Assembly: GCF_024679245.1 (NCBI RefSeq)
Contig: NC_090176.1
Span: 23,080,546 to 23,144,545, forward strand
DNA from: Pseudorasbora parva
Lineage: Eukaryota > Chordata > Actinopteri > Cypriniformes > Gobionidae
Reading direction: 5' to 3'
Length of the DNA: 64,000 bases
The notes beneath the pieces are model-generated. The model saw only the letters and a list, made by a program, of their open reading frames with translations. It ran no database searches and was not told the origin of the DNA. The first letter of the stretch is position 1. Every line of letters begins with the position of its first letter. Both the position numbers and the translations under genes were made by a program. Of this stretch, positions 44,100 through 57,167 are shown piece by piece.

Positions 44100-45930
44100 T
44101 ATAGTTATTATACCAAAAATATTTTTTTTAGCAGTATGATCAACTGGTCAAGAACAAAATATTAGGATTGTGGCAGACATTACTTGCGGGTATCGATTTG
44201 GTTAAGTAAAAGATTCAATGATTCACATTAATATCATATCTATTTATAAGCATTACAATGTAATCTGCAGAAAGAGTCCACCAATGCACATAGGTCTAAA
44301 ACAAACACAAAAATGCAGTGTGAAACCTGATCAACCATCATTTATTCGCTTCTTGTTTTTAAATGACATTTAAGAAAAGGGTAAATCACTAATAATGTAC
44401 CTGAAGAATAGACTGTAATGCAGCAAAAAAGTAGCTCTAATAATGGCACAGCTGTTGAACAGTTGTACAAATAATACCAAAGAAATTATTGGAAAATGCG
44501 TGTTGGCTCAGACTTTGTATGACTTTAAATCTGTATTAAAGTAATAAACACTGATTATTTTAATAAGTACCAATTATTTGTGTCAGCCAGCCAATCAGAC
44601 TGGAACTAGTTTGATCCTCATTCAAGTTTCAGTTTAGATTAACTAATTTATTCAGATTAATTTTAGTTTACTTAACATCAAGCTATCTTGGCAGCAGATC
44701 ACAGTAACAGTTTGTATCAAACCATATCACTGTATCTTTCGCTCATGCTCTTTCTCCATTGCTTTGAGTATAAAGGGGTACCACTCTGTAGCATGGGGGA
44801 GAAGTGCCGTGTTAAAACCACAAGCGCTAGTTTCCTTTGTTGTGGAAACTGTAGACAGGACTATGAAAGTCAGCATCAGGGACAAACCTCTCTTCTGTGC
44901 ACTGATCTGAGGAGCTGTGCTGAAACACCTAAACTGCATTCTCTATATTTTGACTGCAATGACAGATAAATATACATAAACACACACATATATTCCTGCA
45001 AACATAAGTTTGACAGACTTACTGCAACATCATCCCGGCTGTCACATGTTCCGTGCCACGTATTTCTGTTTTTCTACTGCATTTTTACCTTGTTTGTTTG
45101 AAATAGTTGATGTCCCATGACTTCAAACGATGTGGCATTTTTGGAAAATTGTGCTATGCGCTTTGAGTAGAGATGATATCTTGCCAATTGACATCCGCCG
45201 CCTGCCTTCATTTACCACCCGTGACTGCAGACCAGCCTGTATTCCCCTGCTTTCTGACAATCCTTCTTCGTTAGATCAGTGTGTGGGTGGCCTGGGAGTC
45301 AAACAGCTGAGTCTGCTCTGTTGTCTGAGAAATCGCAAGGGCAATTCCTTTCACACATACAATTTTTGGCCCAAGGGAACGATGCTGGTCCTGTAGGGCC
45401 AACTCTGATCCACAGACACCACCAGACAGTTTCCAGTAAAAACGTTTTTTTTTTTTTTTTTTTAAGTTACTGAATTGCACATTACTTTTTAGCCCCTTCA
45501 TTGAGTATGCACTGCTCATGGGTCACTAAATCATTCTGCATTCTCGCCTTAAGTCCCAATGCTGACCTTAAGCTCAGAGGCCAGAGAGATATGAACAAGG
45601 GTGGATTATTCCAACAGGACCAGAGTCCTGGGGCCTCTCACTGCCTCTGATTTTAAGCTGAGAAGTGGCTGAACACTTTAAATGAACAATTGATATAAAC
45701 AGACAAACAAATGTGTGCATAAATAAGAAATTGTCCAGAATATCTCCTCAGCATAGTTTCTTCGGAATATCTTACTGCTACATTCAAGTAAAGTAGTTTA
45801 TTTATTCACAATCACAATGTATTACGCACATGTTATTTCTTATAAATAATTACAATGCCAATTTGACACTTCTGATGGGTTCTGAAATTTCACTTTTTTC
45901 ATATAGGATATTGGATTTGGTAACACTTTA
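44100..45930. other. No gene seen
   Basis: 44215-44320 shares words with 19920-20210 and 63830-63920 (CTGCAGAAAGAGTCC). A poly-T run lies at 45447-45464. Frames at 44688, 45130 and 45279 have no motif. GGTAACACTTTATTTT at 45920 is a MITE-like tip abutting the next element. Confidence 0.45.
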
Positions 45931-45936
45931 TTTTAA

Positions 45937-47002
45937 AGGTGTCATGAACTGGCTATTTTTATATACTGTTGTCTGAGGTCAACTAATCACGTTTGTGTTT
46001 TTTTACATTCAAAAACATTATAACTAATAATAAATAGTCTTTTTTTTTTTTACACTGGTTTTGAGGTTCTCTTCTGAACGCTGGGTTTTGATGGGCATGC
46101 TACACTGGAGACTTGGAAGTAAACGCCCACAGCTAGGATTGGAGAAGATTTACATATTTAATGAGCTTCAGCTCCCCTTTCAGTTCAGTTCACATGAGGG
46201 AGGGATTAATTTGAAAGCGGCAACCGGAAATAATCTCTCGATCACAGGGCTTGTAAACCTCTTTATCTAACAAACCCAATGATTTATTTCTCATCCACCC
46301 GCAAATTATTGGAATATTATTTCTGTATTACATGGCCCGCACGATCTGTGGATATAAGTGCTAACACACACACACAGACACGTGCACGCGCTCAGATCAA
46401 GACAGGAATATTATTTCTGCCGACAGGCGTATGTTTTGGTGGCCTGTCTGGAAAACACATAGCCCTGTCTATTATTACATATAAAAAAGACGTTTTACTT
46501 TCATACGTTTGTTGCACCATTCCTGTCAGATCCGATATAGAAGGCACAACATTGTGTCTGCAAATCCAGGACCTGAGACTTATTTATAAAGGATTCTGTA
46601 GTGAAATGAGGTGAACAAACGTATACGGTCTTCCCCACGTGAGCTGGAACTTCATTAAAAATAAATGAAGTATCACACATTCCTAATATTATGATCTGAA
46701 GGAAGCTTATGCAGCGACTGTGTTCTTCCACAACACCTTGCTATCTTCCTCGGCATGTTAAATGCTACTGGATAGCATGATCCGATGAGTCGGTGGGCAG
46801 GGCTAATGAATTACACGTGCTTCTTATTCTGTAGAGGCGGTATTTCACCAATAGATGACAGGATGAAGCTCACAGTCGTTTTCTGGGCCTGGTTTCTATT
46901 TAAGCTTTTCTTTGACTAACAAGGAAGTTTTCAGCTCTGAAACTTACAGTTTTTATATATCAAAAGCTCAAGGGAAAGTTGATTTCTCAATTTATCACCC
47001 CT
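45937..47002. mobile_element. 1.07-kb TTAA-type element with THAP remnant
   Basis: TTAA (45933-45936) then AGGTGTCATGAACTGG at the left; the right end, as its complement, is AGGGGTGATAAATTGAG with TTAA at 47003-47006. The short tips are inverted copies (AGGNGTSATRAA). It contains a minus-strand THAP fragment. TTAA plus THAP is the combination known from Kolobok transposons, so that assignment is a reasoned inference. Confidence 0.7.
46501..46731 (-). pseudogene. THAP zinc-finger remnant, minus strand
   Basis: Within a 76-codon minus-strand frame, KTVYVCSPHFTTESFINKSQ shows the C-x2-H ligands and HF...F of the second half of a THAP domain. It closely resembles VCSAHFTTESFSN at 26300. The upstream half is not recognisable and the following residues drift off the family pattern. 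It lies inside a TTAA-type element, as a transposase relic would. Confidence 0.5.
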
Positions 47003-47006
47003 TTAA

Positions 47007-47435
47007 GCAACCTGTTCTCCAAAAAAATGTGACTCTATAGGTCGTTTTTCAAGCACCTTATTACGACCTATAGTTACGTTTTAAAGTCATGCGCCCTCTA
47101 GCTGGCATAAACATAATGACAGTGTCGTGTTATGTTTGACGTCATGAAATGACGTATGACTGTTGTTACCAATCAAAATGCGTGTTCATTTTAATGCAAT
47201 GTGTAGACTTTTTACCAACATTGTTTTTGGAGGAACGCGGAAGAGAAGACAATGCTATAAAATCATAGTTTTTGATATTTTTGGACAAAAATGTATTTTC
47301 GATGCTTCAAGAGATTCTAATAAACCAACTGATGTCACATATGGACTACTTTGATGATGTTTTTATCCCCTTTCCGGACATGGACAGTAAAGTGGGCATT
47401 GACTGCATATGCTCCGGGACTAAAATATAAATAAA
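47007..47435. repeat. Dispersed repeat fragment (CAACCTGTTCTCC type)
   Basis: CAACCTGTTCTCC (47009) resembles the CAACCCGTTCTCAC tip of the foldback element at 18366. TTATTACGACCTATAGTTAC and CATGCGCCCTCTAGCTGGC (47059-47105) are familiar cyprinid repeat words. No right end defined. Confidence 0.45.
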
Positions 47436-47439
47436 ACTG

Positions 47440-47536
47440 TGTTCCGATGATGAACAGAGGTCTTACGGGTGTGGAACGACATTAGGGTGAGTCATTAATG
47501 ACATCAATTTCATTTTTGGGTGAACTAACCCTTTAA
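47440..47536 (-). mobile_element. Angel-like MITE, right end fragment
   Basis: GTTCCGATGATGAACAGAGG, CTTACGGGTGTGGAACGACA and the tip GGGTGAACTAACCCTTTAA, abutting the gypsy fragment at 47537. Confidence 0.75.
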
Positions 47537-49104
47537 AGAGGCTAAACGACTCAATCCCTTTCAAGCCCGGTGGGCTTTGTTCTTTATTCGTTTCAATTTC
47601 CACATCTCCTATCGTCCAGGCTCAAAGAATATACAAGCAGATGCGCGATTCTACGCTCCCTCCGATGTAGTTGAAACTCCCGAGCCCGTTCTTCCTTCCA
47701 GTGTCTTCCTCAATCCCATCCAGTGGGATTTCGACAGTCAGTTGGCTGAGGCCACTCGCCTCGAACCTGCTCCACCAGGGTGCCCCGCCGACCGACGCTG
47801 TTACTCAAACTCTCCACAATAAACTTCTGGAATCTGTCTACTCATCCGTGGGTACTGGACACCCGGGAACCGTCCAGACTCTCTCGCTCGTGCAACATCA
47901 GTTCTGGTGGCCTGGCATGGCAAGGTATGTGAAACGGTTCGTCCGAGGATGCCAACTGTGTGCCGTATCTAAGGTTTCCCACCATCTACCATCTGTCAAG
48001 CTCCTTCCTCTCCCGATTCCGCGACGACCTTGGTCCCACTTGGGGGTGGATTCATCACTGACCTTTCTTACTCTGACGGTAATACGTGTATCCTCCTCGT
48101 AGTTGATAGATTCTCCAAGGCATGTCAATTAATTCCCCTGAAAGGACTTCCCACCGCGATGGAGACAGACGCAGCATTGTTCATTCAAGTTTTCTGTAAC
48201 TTCGGTATTCCAGAAGACATCGTTTCCAATTGTAGTCCCCAGTTTATCTCCCGAGTATGAAAGGCATTCTTCAACCTCCTGGGGGTCACTGTCAGTCTGA
48301 CGTCCGGCTATCACCCCCAAGCCAATGGACAGACAGAAAGGAAGGTGCAGGAGATCAACAGGTTCCTTCGGACCTTTTTCCAGCGTCACCCGAACACCTG
48401 GAACCAGTTCATCGTCTGGGCCGAATATGCCCAAAACTTCCTCCGTCAAACCACCACCGGTCCCACGCCCTTCCAATGTATCCTTGGTTTTCAACCCTGG
48501 TCCGGGTAACCTTTTGATGTTCCCTCCGTCAATCACTGCTTCCGAAAAGCGAGAGGGTCTTAGACAGTGCAGTGACGCCAAGAGGCTCCCACTTACCATC
48601 CGGGACAACTCATCTGGCTCTCCACCTGGGACATCCGTCTGCGGCTGCCCTGCAGGAAACTCCTCAGTTCCTCGGTTCCTTCCAGGTCGAAAGACAGGTC
48701 ACCCCTGTCACGTATAAGCTTGTGTTACCTCCTCACTATAGAATCCATCCTGTGCTCCATGTCTTCCTCCTCAAGCCTCACTACCCTCCTATTTGTTCTC
48801 CCTCCACAGAGTCTGGCCAGGATGACCTACCCCCCGAACCACCAGTTGAAGCTGACACCATCTACACCATTCATGAAATTCTGGACTCCCGACGTCGAGG
48901 TGGTCGTCTCGAATATATGGTGGATTGGGAAGGCTATGGACCTGAGGAGCGGTCGTGGGTTCCCAAGGACGACATCCTCGATCCTTCATTACTCTCCGAG
49001 TTCCATCGCAGTCATGCTACTCGACCTGCTCCTCGTCCCCACGGCCGGCCACCACGACATCGGGGTCCTTGGTCCGCTCCAGCGGCCCCTGGAGAGGGGG
49101 GTAG
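47537..49104 (+). pseudogene. Ty3/gypsy chromovirus pol, 3' half, inactivated
   Basis: Domains in order: the end of RNase H (SYRPGSKNIQADA, about 47606-47645); the integrase zinc-binding region (GHPGTVQTL, FWWPGMARYVKRFV, CQLC; 47857-47965); the integrase core ([45 protein letters not shown], 48310-48365); and a C-terminal chromodomain ([36 protein letters not shown]; 48870-48980). Reading changes frame around 48048, where one base appears lost between GVD and FITDL, and stops at 48258. The second catalytic Asp is replaced (VSNCSPQF instead of VSDxxPQF). Protease, reverse transcriptase and gag are absent: the element begins abruptly at 47537. Chromodomains direct chromovirus integrases to marked chromatin. 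It cannot function. Confidence 0.93.
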
Positions 49105-49405
49105 TGTCACAGTTCTGCCAGACTCCCTCACCTCCTGCACTCAGCTTTCACAGTCCCCCGAGTTCTAAATAGTCACACCTGTATCTCATCCCTTCATCAA
49201 AGATCCCCATATAGTCCCAGCACTCACCCTCAGTCAGCGTCTCACCTCAAATTAGGAAAGACCCACTTACCTGTTCTCCAGCAATTACCAGTTCTCCAGC
49301 GATTACTTGTTCACCAGCGATTACCTGCCTCCTGTGTCAAGTCTCTCCCCATCGTCTGAGTTCTTCCACTGTTGTCTCCGTGTCACCTGCCATCCTCTCC
49401 AAACA
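49105..49405 (+). repeat. 3' LTR of the gypsy element (end approximate)
   Basis: A polypurine run GGAGAGGGGGG (49091-49101) precedes TGTCACAGTTCTGCCAG, the expected arrangement of polypurine tract and LTR start (TG). The LTR end is not certain. It contains an 18-bp tandem repeat, TTACCTGTTCTCCAGCAA and two variants, at 49267-49320, plus a partial fourth unit. No 5' LTR is present in the window. Confidence 0.7.
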
Positions 49406-49499
49406 TCCTGTAATGTAATTTACATAACTATAAATGAGCATAAATCAGACAATAAATACAGTGCTGTATGTGCTCTGTAACAAGCATATGATGTAAGAT

Positions 49500-50185
49500 A
49501 CAAGGTGCGTTCGACATCGGCTGCGGCTGGATGCATGAGATCGGCGAGAGTAGCCGAGTGCAGGCATGGGAGGAGCTGCAAACGGAAAACGGAGTGACGC
49601 TTGCGCTGTGTTTACAAAGTTTATCACAGCTGAAGTTAAATAAATGCAATATTTCTCAAACACACAGATGTTTCAATGACATTTTCATTCAATACTTTAT
49701 GTACTGCTTAATAAAGCGTCCATTTGGACAAGATTAAAGTTCAACATATAAAACTACACTATCAATGAAGTGTTGTCAACGGTTTTTATCAGTTTTAGTT
49801 TGATAAACATGACAATATAACATCACGACTACATGAAAAGAGGTTTTACTGTTATAAATAAATTATGTGAGCATTAGCATAACATAAGGTTTTAGAAAAA
49901 ACACGGAACACACGTGATCGCTGTCATGCGGTGAATGCGGCCAATCGTGGATCAGCTGTGTCGTCATCAGAGCTTGTGGAGCCTGCTGCAGTCCCCCTTG
50001 AGAATCTGCACCGGCTGCATCATCCGTCTGCTCTCGAATCGCTCTCACGGTACTTTGTTGACATACGCCACAGTCACGTGCCATCGGCGCTGTCTCAAGA
50101 CAGACAACATTTCTAACCGGCATGCACTTCTTCAAGTCAGCCGCCGATCGGTCTGCGCATCACTAGGTGAAGTCGAACAAGCCTA
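49500..50185. mobile_element. Non-autonomous DNA element, about 680 bp
   Basis: Left end AAGGTGCGTTCGACATCGG and right end, as complement, AGGCTTGTTCGACTTCAC; the tips share GTTCGAC. TAC flanks both sides (about 49497-49499 and 50184-50186), compatible with a 3-bp PIF/Harbinger-type duplication but too short to prove it. The frames inside (49428-50195) carry no transposase motif. Confidence 0.5.
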
Positions 50186-50189
50186 CAGA

Positions 50190-50880
50190 CTTTGAGTGTG
50201 ATAACAGGAAGAGATCTCCAAAGAGGGTGGTGCTCTGGGGCTTCACAGGACCATAATCCATCCTTGCTTCAAAAAGGCCTAATAAAAACAAAAGTCAAAC
50301 ATAATTTTGGGTTAGGAAATGTTTAAGATGTATACTTTCTGTTCTTCATTCCCTCCTGAATTTACCCACAGACCTTAACAGAAAATCCCTGCAGCATTAT
50401 GAAGAATTTTGAGGATTTCTCATATTCATTTTCACCAACAAAATTCAATGAATCTGATACACTTAGATAAAAAACCCAGCAGCAGACTGAGCATCTGGAG
50501 CACTGGGAAAATTCCTCCTGTGGGCCCAGCAAAAAGAAATATATATGTACTGCATATATTTATTAAAACCTGGACCAGGTTGTTTGAGTTTGCCGGCCAA
50601 ATGATTCAGTTTATGAGGGGAGGAGAGTGGGAGGGAACATCTATAAATCTGACTGATGTGGGCCAGATAACTGATCCAACTTTGATCCAAGAATCCAAGC
50701 TCACCCATTCCTCATTCCAGCTTGTGCGTATGCCTCACGCTTACTGCCTCACTCACATGTCATTGTTTCCAGAACAACTGCAACAAAACCAGTGAAAACA
50801 TTAACCTCTGTTTGAAACAGTTTCATCCTAAACCTATGGAAGCTTGTTTCCCCCACAGAAAATGTTTTTTTTTTTTTTAA
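50190..50880. other. No gene seen
   Basis: A 128-codon plus-strand frame (50409-50795) has no recognisable domain. Confidence 0.45.
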
Positions 50881-51060
50881 AGATAATTGCATCATTTTAT
50901 CTCACAATTGCACATTTACATAGAGATATAAAGTCGCAATTGTGAGTTATAAAGTCAAAATTTGTCATGGAAACTAGCAAATCTGATTTTATAACTTTTT
51001 CCCCAAACTGAGTTTATATCTTGCAAGTTCTGACTTTTTTTTCCTCAGAATTGAGTTTAC
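50881..51060. repeat. AAAGTCGCAATTGTGAG-type imperfect tandem repeat
   Basis: Units such as CTCACAATTGCACATTTAC, ATAAAGTCGCAATTGTGAG, TTATAAAGTCAAAATTTG and TCAGAATTGAGTTTACT recur in direct and inverted orientation, a pattern common in cyprinid genomes. Confidence 0.55.
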
Positions 51061-51180
51061 TACGGAGCCCCGCAAATGACATGCAAGAAAAAAAAGGTAA
51101 ATAGTGCGCACGATTTACTATTTCATTCATTCGATTAATAAATCGTGCGCACGATTTAGCAAATCGAGGGAAATAATTTA
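51061..51180. repeat. Dispersed repeat shared with 23060-23185
   Basis: GGAGCCCCGCAAATGACATG and AAATCGTGCGCACGATTTA, the latter a palindrome, occur twice in reversed order here (51095 and 51140). Confidence 0.6.
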
Positions 51181-51183
51181 CAT

Positions 51184-51345
51184 TTAATCATTTAGCAGAC
51201 GCTTTTATCCAAAGCGACTTCCAAAAAGGGGAGAGCAATAGAAGCAACGAAACAAACAAGGCCAACAACCTGCAAGAGCTGTAAGAATTCTCAGTTAATC
51301 GAACATAGTACACAATTATTATTATTTTTTTGGGACGAACACAAT
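51184..51345. repeat. CATTTAGCAGACGCTTTTATCC repeat
   Basis: Canonical form of the core (TCATTTAGCAGACGCTTTTA then TCCAAAGCGACTTCC), directly followed by the LINE tail below and probably part of the same unit. Confidence 0.65.
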
Positions 51346-51564
51346 TTAATTGGATAGTTTTTTAAAAATGGCTACAGACTCGGCAGCACGAATTGAGATT
51401 GGCAGGTCATTCCACCAGGTGGGAACGGTCCAGGAAAATGTCAGTGAGAGCGATTTCATGCCCCTTTGGGATGGAACCACGAGGCGCCGTTCACTCGCAG
51501 AACGCAAGCTTCTGTGTAAGTCTGAAGGGTGTGTAAGTCTGTCTTTATGTAATAATAATGTCAC
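51346..51564 (-). pseudogene. LINE reverse transcriptase C-terminal fragment
   Basis: The minus-strand frame reads LRSASERRLVVPSQRG, TFSWTVPTWWNDLPISIRAA and VAIFKKLSN. These follow the C-terminal pattern of fish LINE proteins: LRS...LLVVPR, (A)P..WN.LP..IR, FK..L. Only this 3' end is present, as expected from 5' truncation. Same class as, but a different family from, the LINE at 1308-3240. Confidence 0.7.
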
Positions 51565-52689
51565 TAGCCTACTACTAATAATAATTATGCCTAGATGGTT
51601 GATTATTTTTCTTTTTTTATAAACAATGTTTACTTTTATACAGCATACAGCCTTTAAATTTTTATGTATTCATTATGATTATCATCATAAATAATAAACC
51701 TAATACATTTTTTAAATGGTTAAATAAAAAATATATTTAAAAAACATTTAGCTGTGGTTCGGAAATTGTGTAAGTTGCAATTACCTTTTTTATTTTTTAT
51801 TCTGTGGAAGAAACAAGCTTCCTTACACACCAAGCCACTCATTAGTTGAGTCCGTTTTAATCAGTTCAGTCCGCATCATTTCACTTCAAACTAAAATTTG
51901 GTTTGATGCCTCTAGTGGTGCAGAAACATATACAGTCTATAAAAAACATTTAAGTAAAGGCCAAAGATGCAAGTTATTGCAAACCCCCATTACATCCATA
52001 GAAAGACATGACATTTAACATAAAAAGAAACAGGACATTCCACAGAATAAATCAAGTCAAACAACCAATGACTGCTTTTGAAGACAGCTCTCTGCTGTTT
52101 ATTGAATGCACTTATTCCCAGTAGAGCTTTCATACATTGTCTTCTTAATCAAGACCCTATATGAAGACCTCACCATGCACCCCTCCAGGGGGGGCTGGGG
52201 TCCCAGGCGTGAGTAAGTGTGTGTATGTGTGTGTTTGCCTTCTCCTCTAACAGGATTATTAGCCAAATTGGTTCCAGTTGAAAGAGATTAGGAACGCAAT
52301 TATTTAGGAGCAGGGGATGTGTCTGTCTCTCTCTATCTGGCCCTCTTTTTATCTCCTTCACCGTTATCATCACCACAACCACTGGGAACCATATGGATGT
52401 TTGTGTATGTATCTAATACTTCAACCTTTCAGTGATTTCAGAGGGAAAATAATGAGATTTTAAGGCTGAATAAAATCCAATCAGATTCCTCGGTGTTTAT
52501 CTTTCCTTCAGAGAACCGCTTGCCGCTTTTGATGCAGTAATTAGTGTATATATATTGACACCGATGTGGGACTTGTTCATTAATCAAAAATGAAAAAGTT
52601 ATATTTTAACAGTGCTGTAGAAATCAGAATGTCTTCGCTTCTTAAATTAAATAAGCCTTTAAAAATACACCGTTCATTTTGGTGTTGCA
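51565..52689. other. No gene seen
   Basis: AT-rich to 51900, then mixed. Frame 52170-52382 has no motif. AGTAATTAGTG at about 52539 is a homeodomain-type word. Confidence 0.45.
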
Positions 52690-53130
52690 GCAAAAGACAG
52701 TTGACTATATTCCCTTACACTAACTCTACCCCTAAACTTACCCATCACACAAAACTTGCTGCATTCATACATTTAAAAAAATAATAATAATTCTGTATGA
52801 TTATAAGCTTGAGTCCCTATGAGTCAGTGTGCATTCAGGTTGAAGTCCCCACTAACAGAAAAACTTGAACACGCATGCACGCACTCACTCTCTCTCTCTC
52901 TCACTCTCTCTCTCTCTCTCTCTCTCACTCTCTCTCTCTCTCTCTCTCACACACACATGTTGGGTTTTCATGTTTTATGGGGACATTCCATAGACTTTAG
53001 ATTTTTTTTGCATTCTGCATGATTTATAAGCTTGTTTCCTTATGGTGGCCAAAAATGTCCACACAAGGTCAAAAATTACTGGTATTAGTAGTTCTGGAAA
53101 TATTTGGTCCCCATAGGGCATACCAGGACC
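52690..53130. repeat. GGGGACATTCCATAG-type dispersed repeat, copy 2, with (TC)n
   Basis: CCCCTAAACTTACCCATCAC (52730), TATGGGGACATTCCATAGAC (52975) and TTTGGTCCCCATAGGGC (53102) match the 20330 copy. An interrupted (TC)n run (52884-52952) splits two partial units. Confidence 0.6.
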
Positions 53131-54819
<1,689 letters not shown>

Positions 54820-55056
54820 TTATTGTAGAGCCACTGTAGTGAGATGGACTTTGTAACGACGTCTTTAGTGCCTTTTATGGGTCTTGAGAGAGGAAATGAC
54901 ATTGCTGTCAATGAAGGCCTTTCTGAGCCATCGGATTTCAACAAAAATATCTTTATTTGTGTTCCGAAGATGAACGGAGGTCTTACGGGTGTCAAACGAC
55001 ATTAGGGTAAGTATTTATGGATAGAATCTTTGGGGTGAACAGAACTAACCCTTTAA
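54820..55056 (-). mobile_element. Angel-like MITE, right half
   Basis: From AGCCACTGTAGTGAGATGGA to the tip GAACTAACCCTTTAA, aligned with 35285-35526 of the reference copy. The left half is missing. Confidence 0.8.
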
Positions 55057-55599
55057 CAATGTCCTGGCTCTTCCAAGCTTTATAATGGCAGTGACTGTTG
55101 CTCTGTTTTTGAAGTCCATAAAAGTGCATCTATCGAACTGCTCCACGTGCCTCCAGGGAGTTAATAAATGCCTTCTGAAGCGAATCGATGCATTTGTGTA
55201 AGAATAATATCCATATTTTAAAATTTATAAAGTAAATTATCTAGCTTCCGGGGAATTTCAAATGATTTAAATTACCGAAAAAATGTAGTGGCCGTGGCTC
55301 TCACAGTTTAAAATCCCTATGCTACATCTGACGAGCAAATCTGGTTTGCAGTGTTGTCAGACGCTAAGTATTTTGCAATGTGAGAGGCATGGGAGCTACA
55401 CTTTTTCTGTAAGTTGAATATGAAAGACGATTCGCCGGTAGCTAGACTTTAAAAACAGAGCAACATCACATCATGCCATTATAAAGCTTGGAAGAGCCAG
55501 GACATTCTGATTTTATTTATCTGAAAGAAGAATGTCATATACATCTAGGATGACTTGAGCATGGGATCATTTACATTTTTGGGTGAACTAACCCTTTAA
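55057..55599. mobile_element. Palindromic Angel-like MITE, left tip missing
   Basis: Arms AATGTCCTGGCTCTTCCAAG and CTTGGAAGAGCCAGGACATT are exact inverses, and the right tip GGGTGAACTAACCCTTTAA is present. The left tip is absent because the copy starts directly after the TTTAA of the preceding element. The right arm lacks a segment present in the left arm (TGCTCCACGTGCCTCC). Confidence 0.8.
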
Positions 55600-56414
55600 C
55601 ATGGTGCTATCTCTTGACATAGAGCTGTTGTCTCAAAAGGATCCAGGTTCAAGCCTGACCTAGATCACATCCAGATGCCATTTCCCCTCTCTCTACCCCA
55701 TTCACTTCCCTGTCTGCTTCATATTGTCTATTAAGAAAAAAAGAAAAAAGGCCCTGAAAAAAAAAAGAACAAAACTAAACAAACAATTTTAACCTTGAAT
55801 ACACTGTAAGTGGATTCGAAAGTGTGTGCTACACATAAATATGCATTGGCTAGCATGTTATGTTGTGATTTTACTTTAACAGAGATTGGATAAAGAAAAT
55901 AGTGTAGGGAAAGAACACTGCTGCTCTATAACAGGATCCGCCACTGGTGACAACCGCAGCGAACACACAGCAAAACATTAAACACTTCACATTCCAGCGC
56001 TGACATCGGCCTAATCAGACTAACACACACTAACTCCTGCTACTATTCCTCTGTATTAGATGCATCCCTGCTGTGTGCTAGTCTATTTTTATTTTTTATT
56101 GTCAACAGAAAAAAGACTTTCATAAAGTGGTATGGACAAAATCGGTCATGGCAAAGAGTGATGGGGACGTGTCCCTGTTGTTCCCACTGTAAACGATGCC
56201 TACAGCAATTATAATATCCAGATGTGCTTTTGTTTAAGGCTGTAAATCGTACCTTTCACAAGGTCTTATTATAATAATGACTGTAATTTTAAGGTAAATA
56301 CTGTCTGCATTCATGTTTTTTACAAGGTACTAAAGGCTGAACGTAGTTATGTATGTGGGACTTTTGCTTTTATTCTATTAGCGGATGCTTTTATCCAAAG
56401 TGACTGACATTGCG
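55600..56414. other. No gene seen; repeat core before the next palindrome
   Basis: TAGCGGATGCTTTTATCCAA (56378) is a further copy of the CATTTGGCAGA-type core, ending at the TTAAAGGG tip. The rest is unassigned. Confidence 0.45.
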
Positions 56415-57167
56415 TTAAAGGGATAGTTCACCTAAAAATAAAAATTAGCCCATGATTTACTCACCCCTAGGTGCATATGACATTCTTCTTTCAGATGAAT
56501 AAAAGCAGAATGTCCTGGGTAATCCAGGCTTTATAATGCAAAGTTACTGACTGTTGCTCAGGGAGCGCTTTTGGCCTGTTTTTTGTCCATAAAAATGCAT
56601 CTGTCCATCAAATAACGTGCTCCACATGGAGGGAGGGGGAGGGGGGGGTGATTCTGAAGCAAAATGATGTGTTTGTGTAAAAAAAAAAAAACATATTTAA
56701 AACTTTTTTAAAGTAAGTTTCCAGCTGATCGCCTTCCGTGGAAAAGTGTTGAAAGTGCCTTCTCGGAGTTCAAGATACGTGTCGTCAGACGAGCGTAACT
56801 GGTCGCGTAAGCCTTTGGACTGCAGAGGCACTTTCAACACTTTTTCCATAAAATGAATACAGGATGCGATCGACTGAAACTTTACTTTAAAAAGTTTTAA
56901 ATATGGATTTTTTTGCTTACACAAAAGCATCAGTTTTCTTCAGAAGGCATTTATTAACCTCCAGGAGCTGTGTGGAGCACGTTATTTGACGGACAGACTT
57001 CAAAAATAGAGCAACAACCCCTGCCATTATAAAGCTTGGATTAGCCAGGACTTTTTTTAATATAATTCTGCTTTTATTAGTCTAAAAGAAGAATGCAATA
57101 TACACCTAGGAGGACTTGAGGGTGAGTAAATCATGGGCTAATTTGAATTTTTGGTTAAACTATTTAA
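56415..57167. mobile_element. 753-bp near-complete palindrome (Angel-like)
   Basis: Tips TTAAAGGGATAGTTCACC and a degraded GGTTAAACTATTTAAA. The arms pair over most of their ~350 bases: ATTAGCCCATGATTTACTCA / TGAGTAAATCATGGGCTAAT, AATAACGTGCTCCACA / TGTGGAGCACGTTATT, GTGTTGAAAGTGCC / GGCACTTTCAACAC, leaving a loop of roughly 60 bases (56761-56820). Frame 56697-56930 lies in the stem and is not a gene. Confidence 0.88.

Noticed and set aside
49267..49327. Short regularly spaced repeats that might suggest a CRISPR-like array
   Set aside because: Units are directly adjacent without spacers, lie in an LTR, and the genome is clearly eukaryotic.
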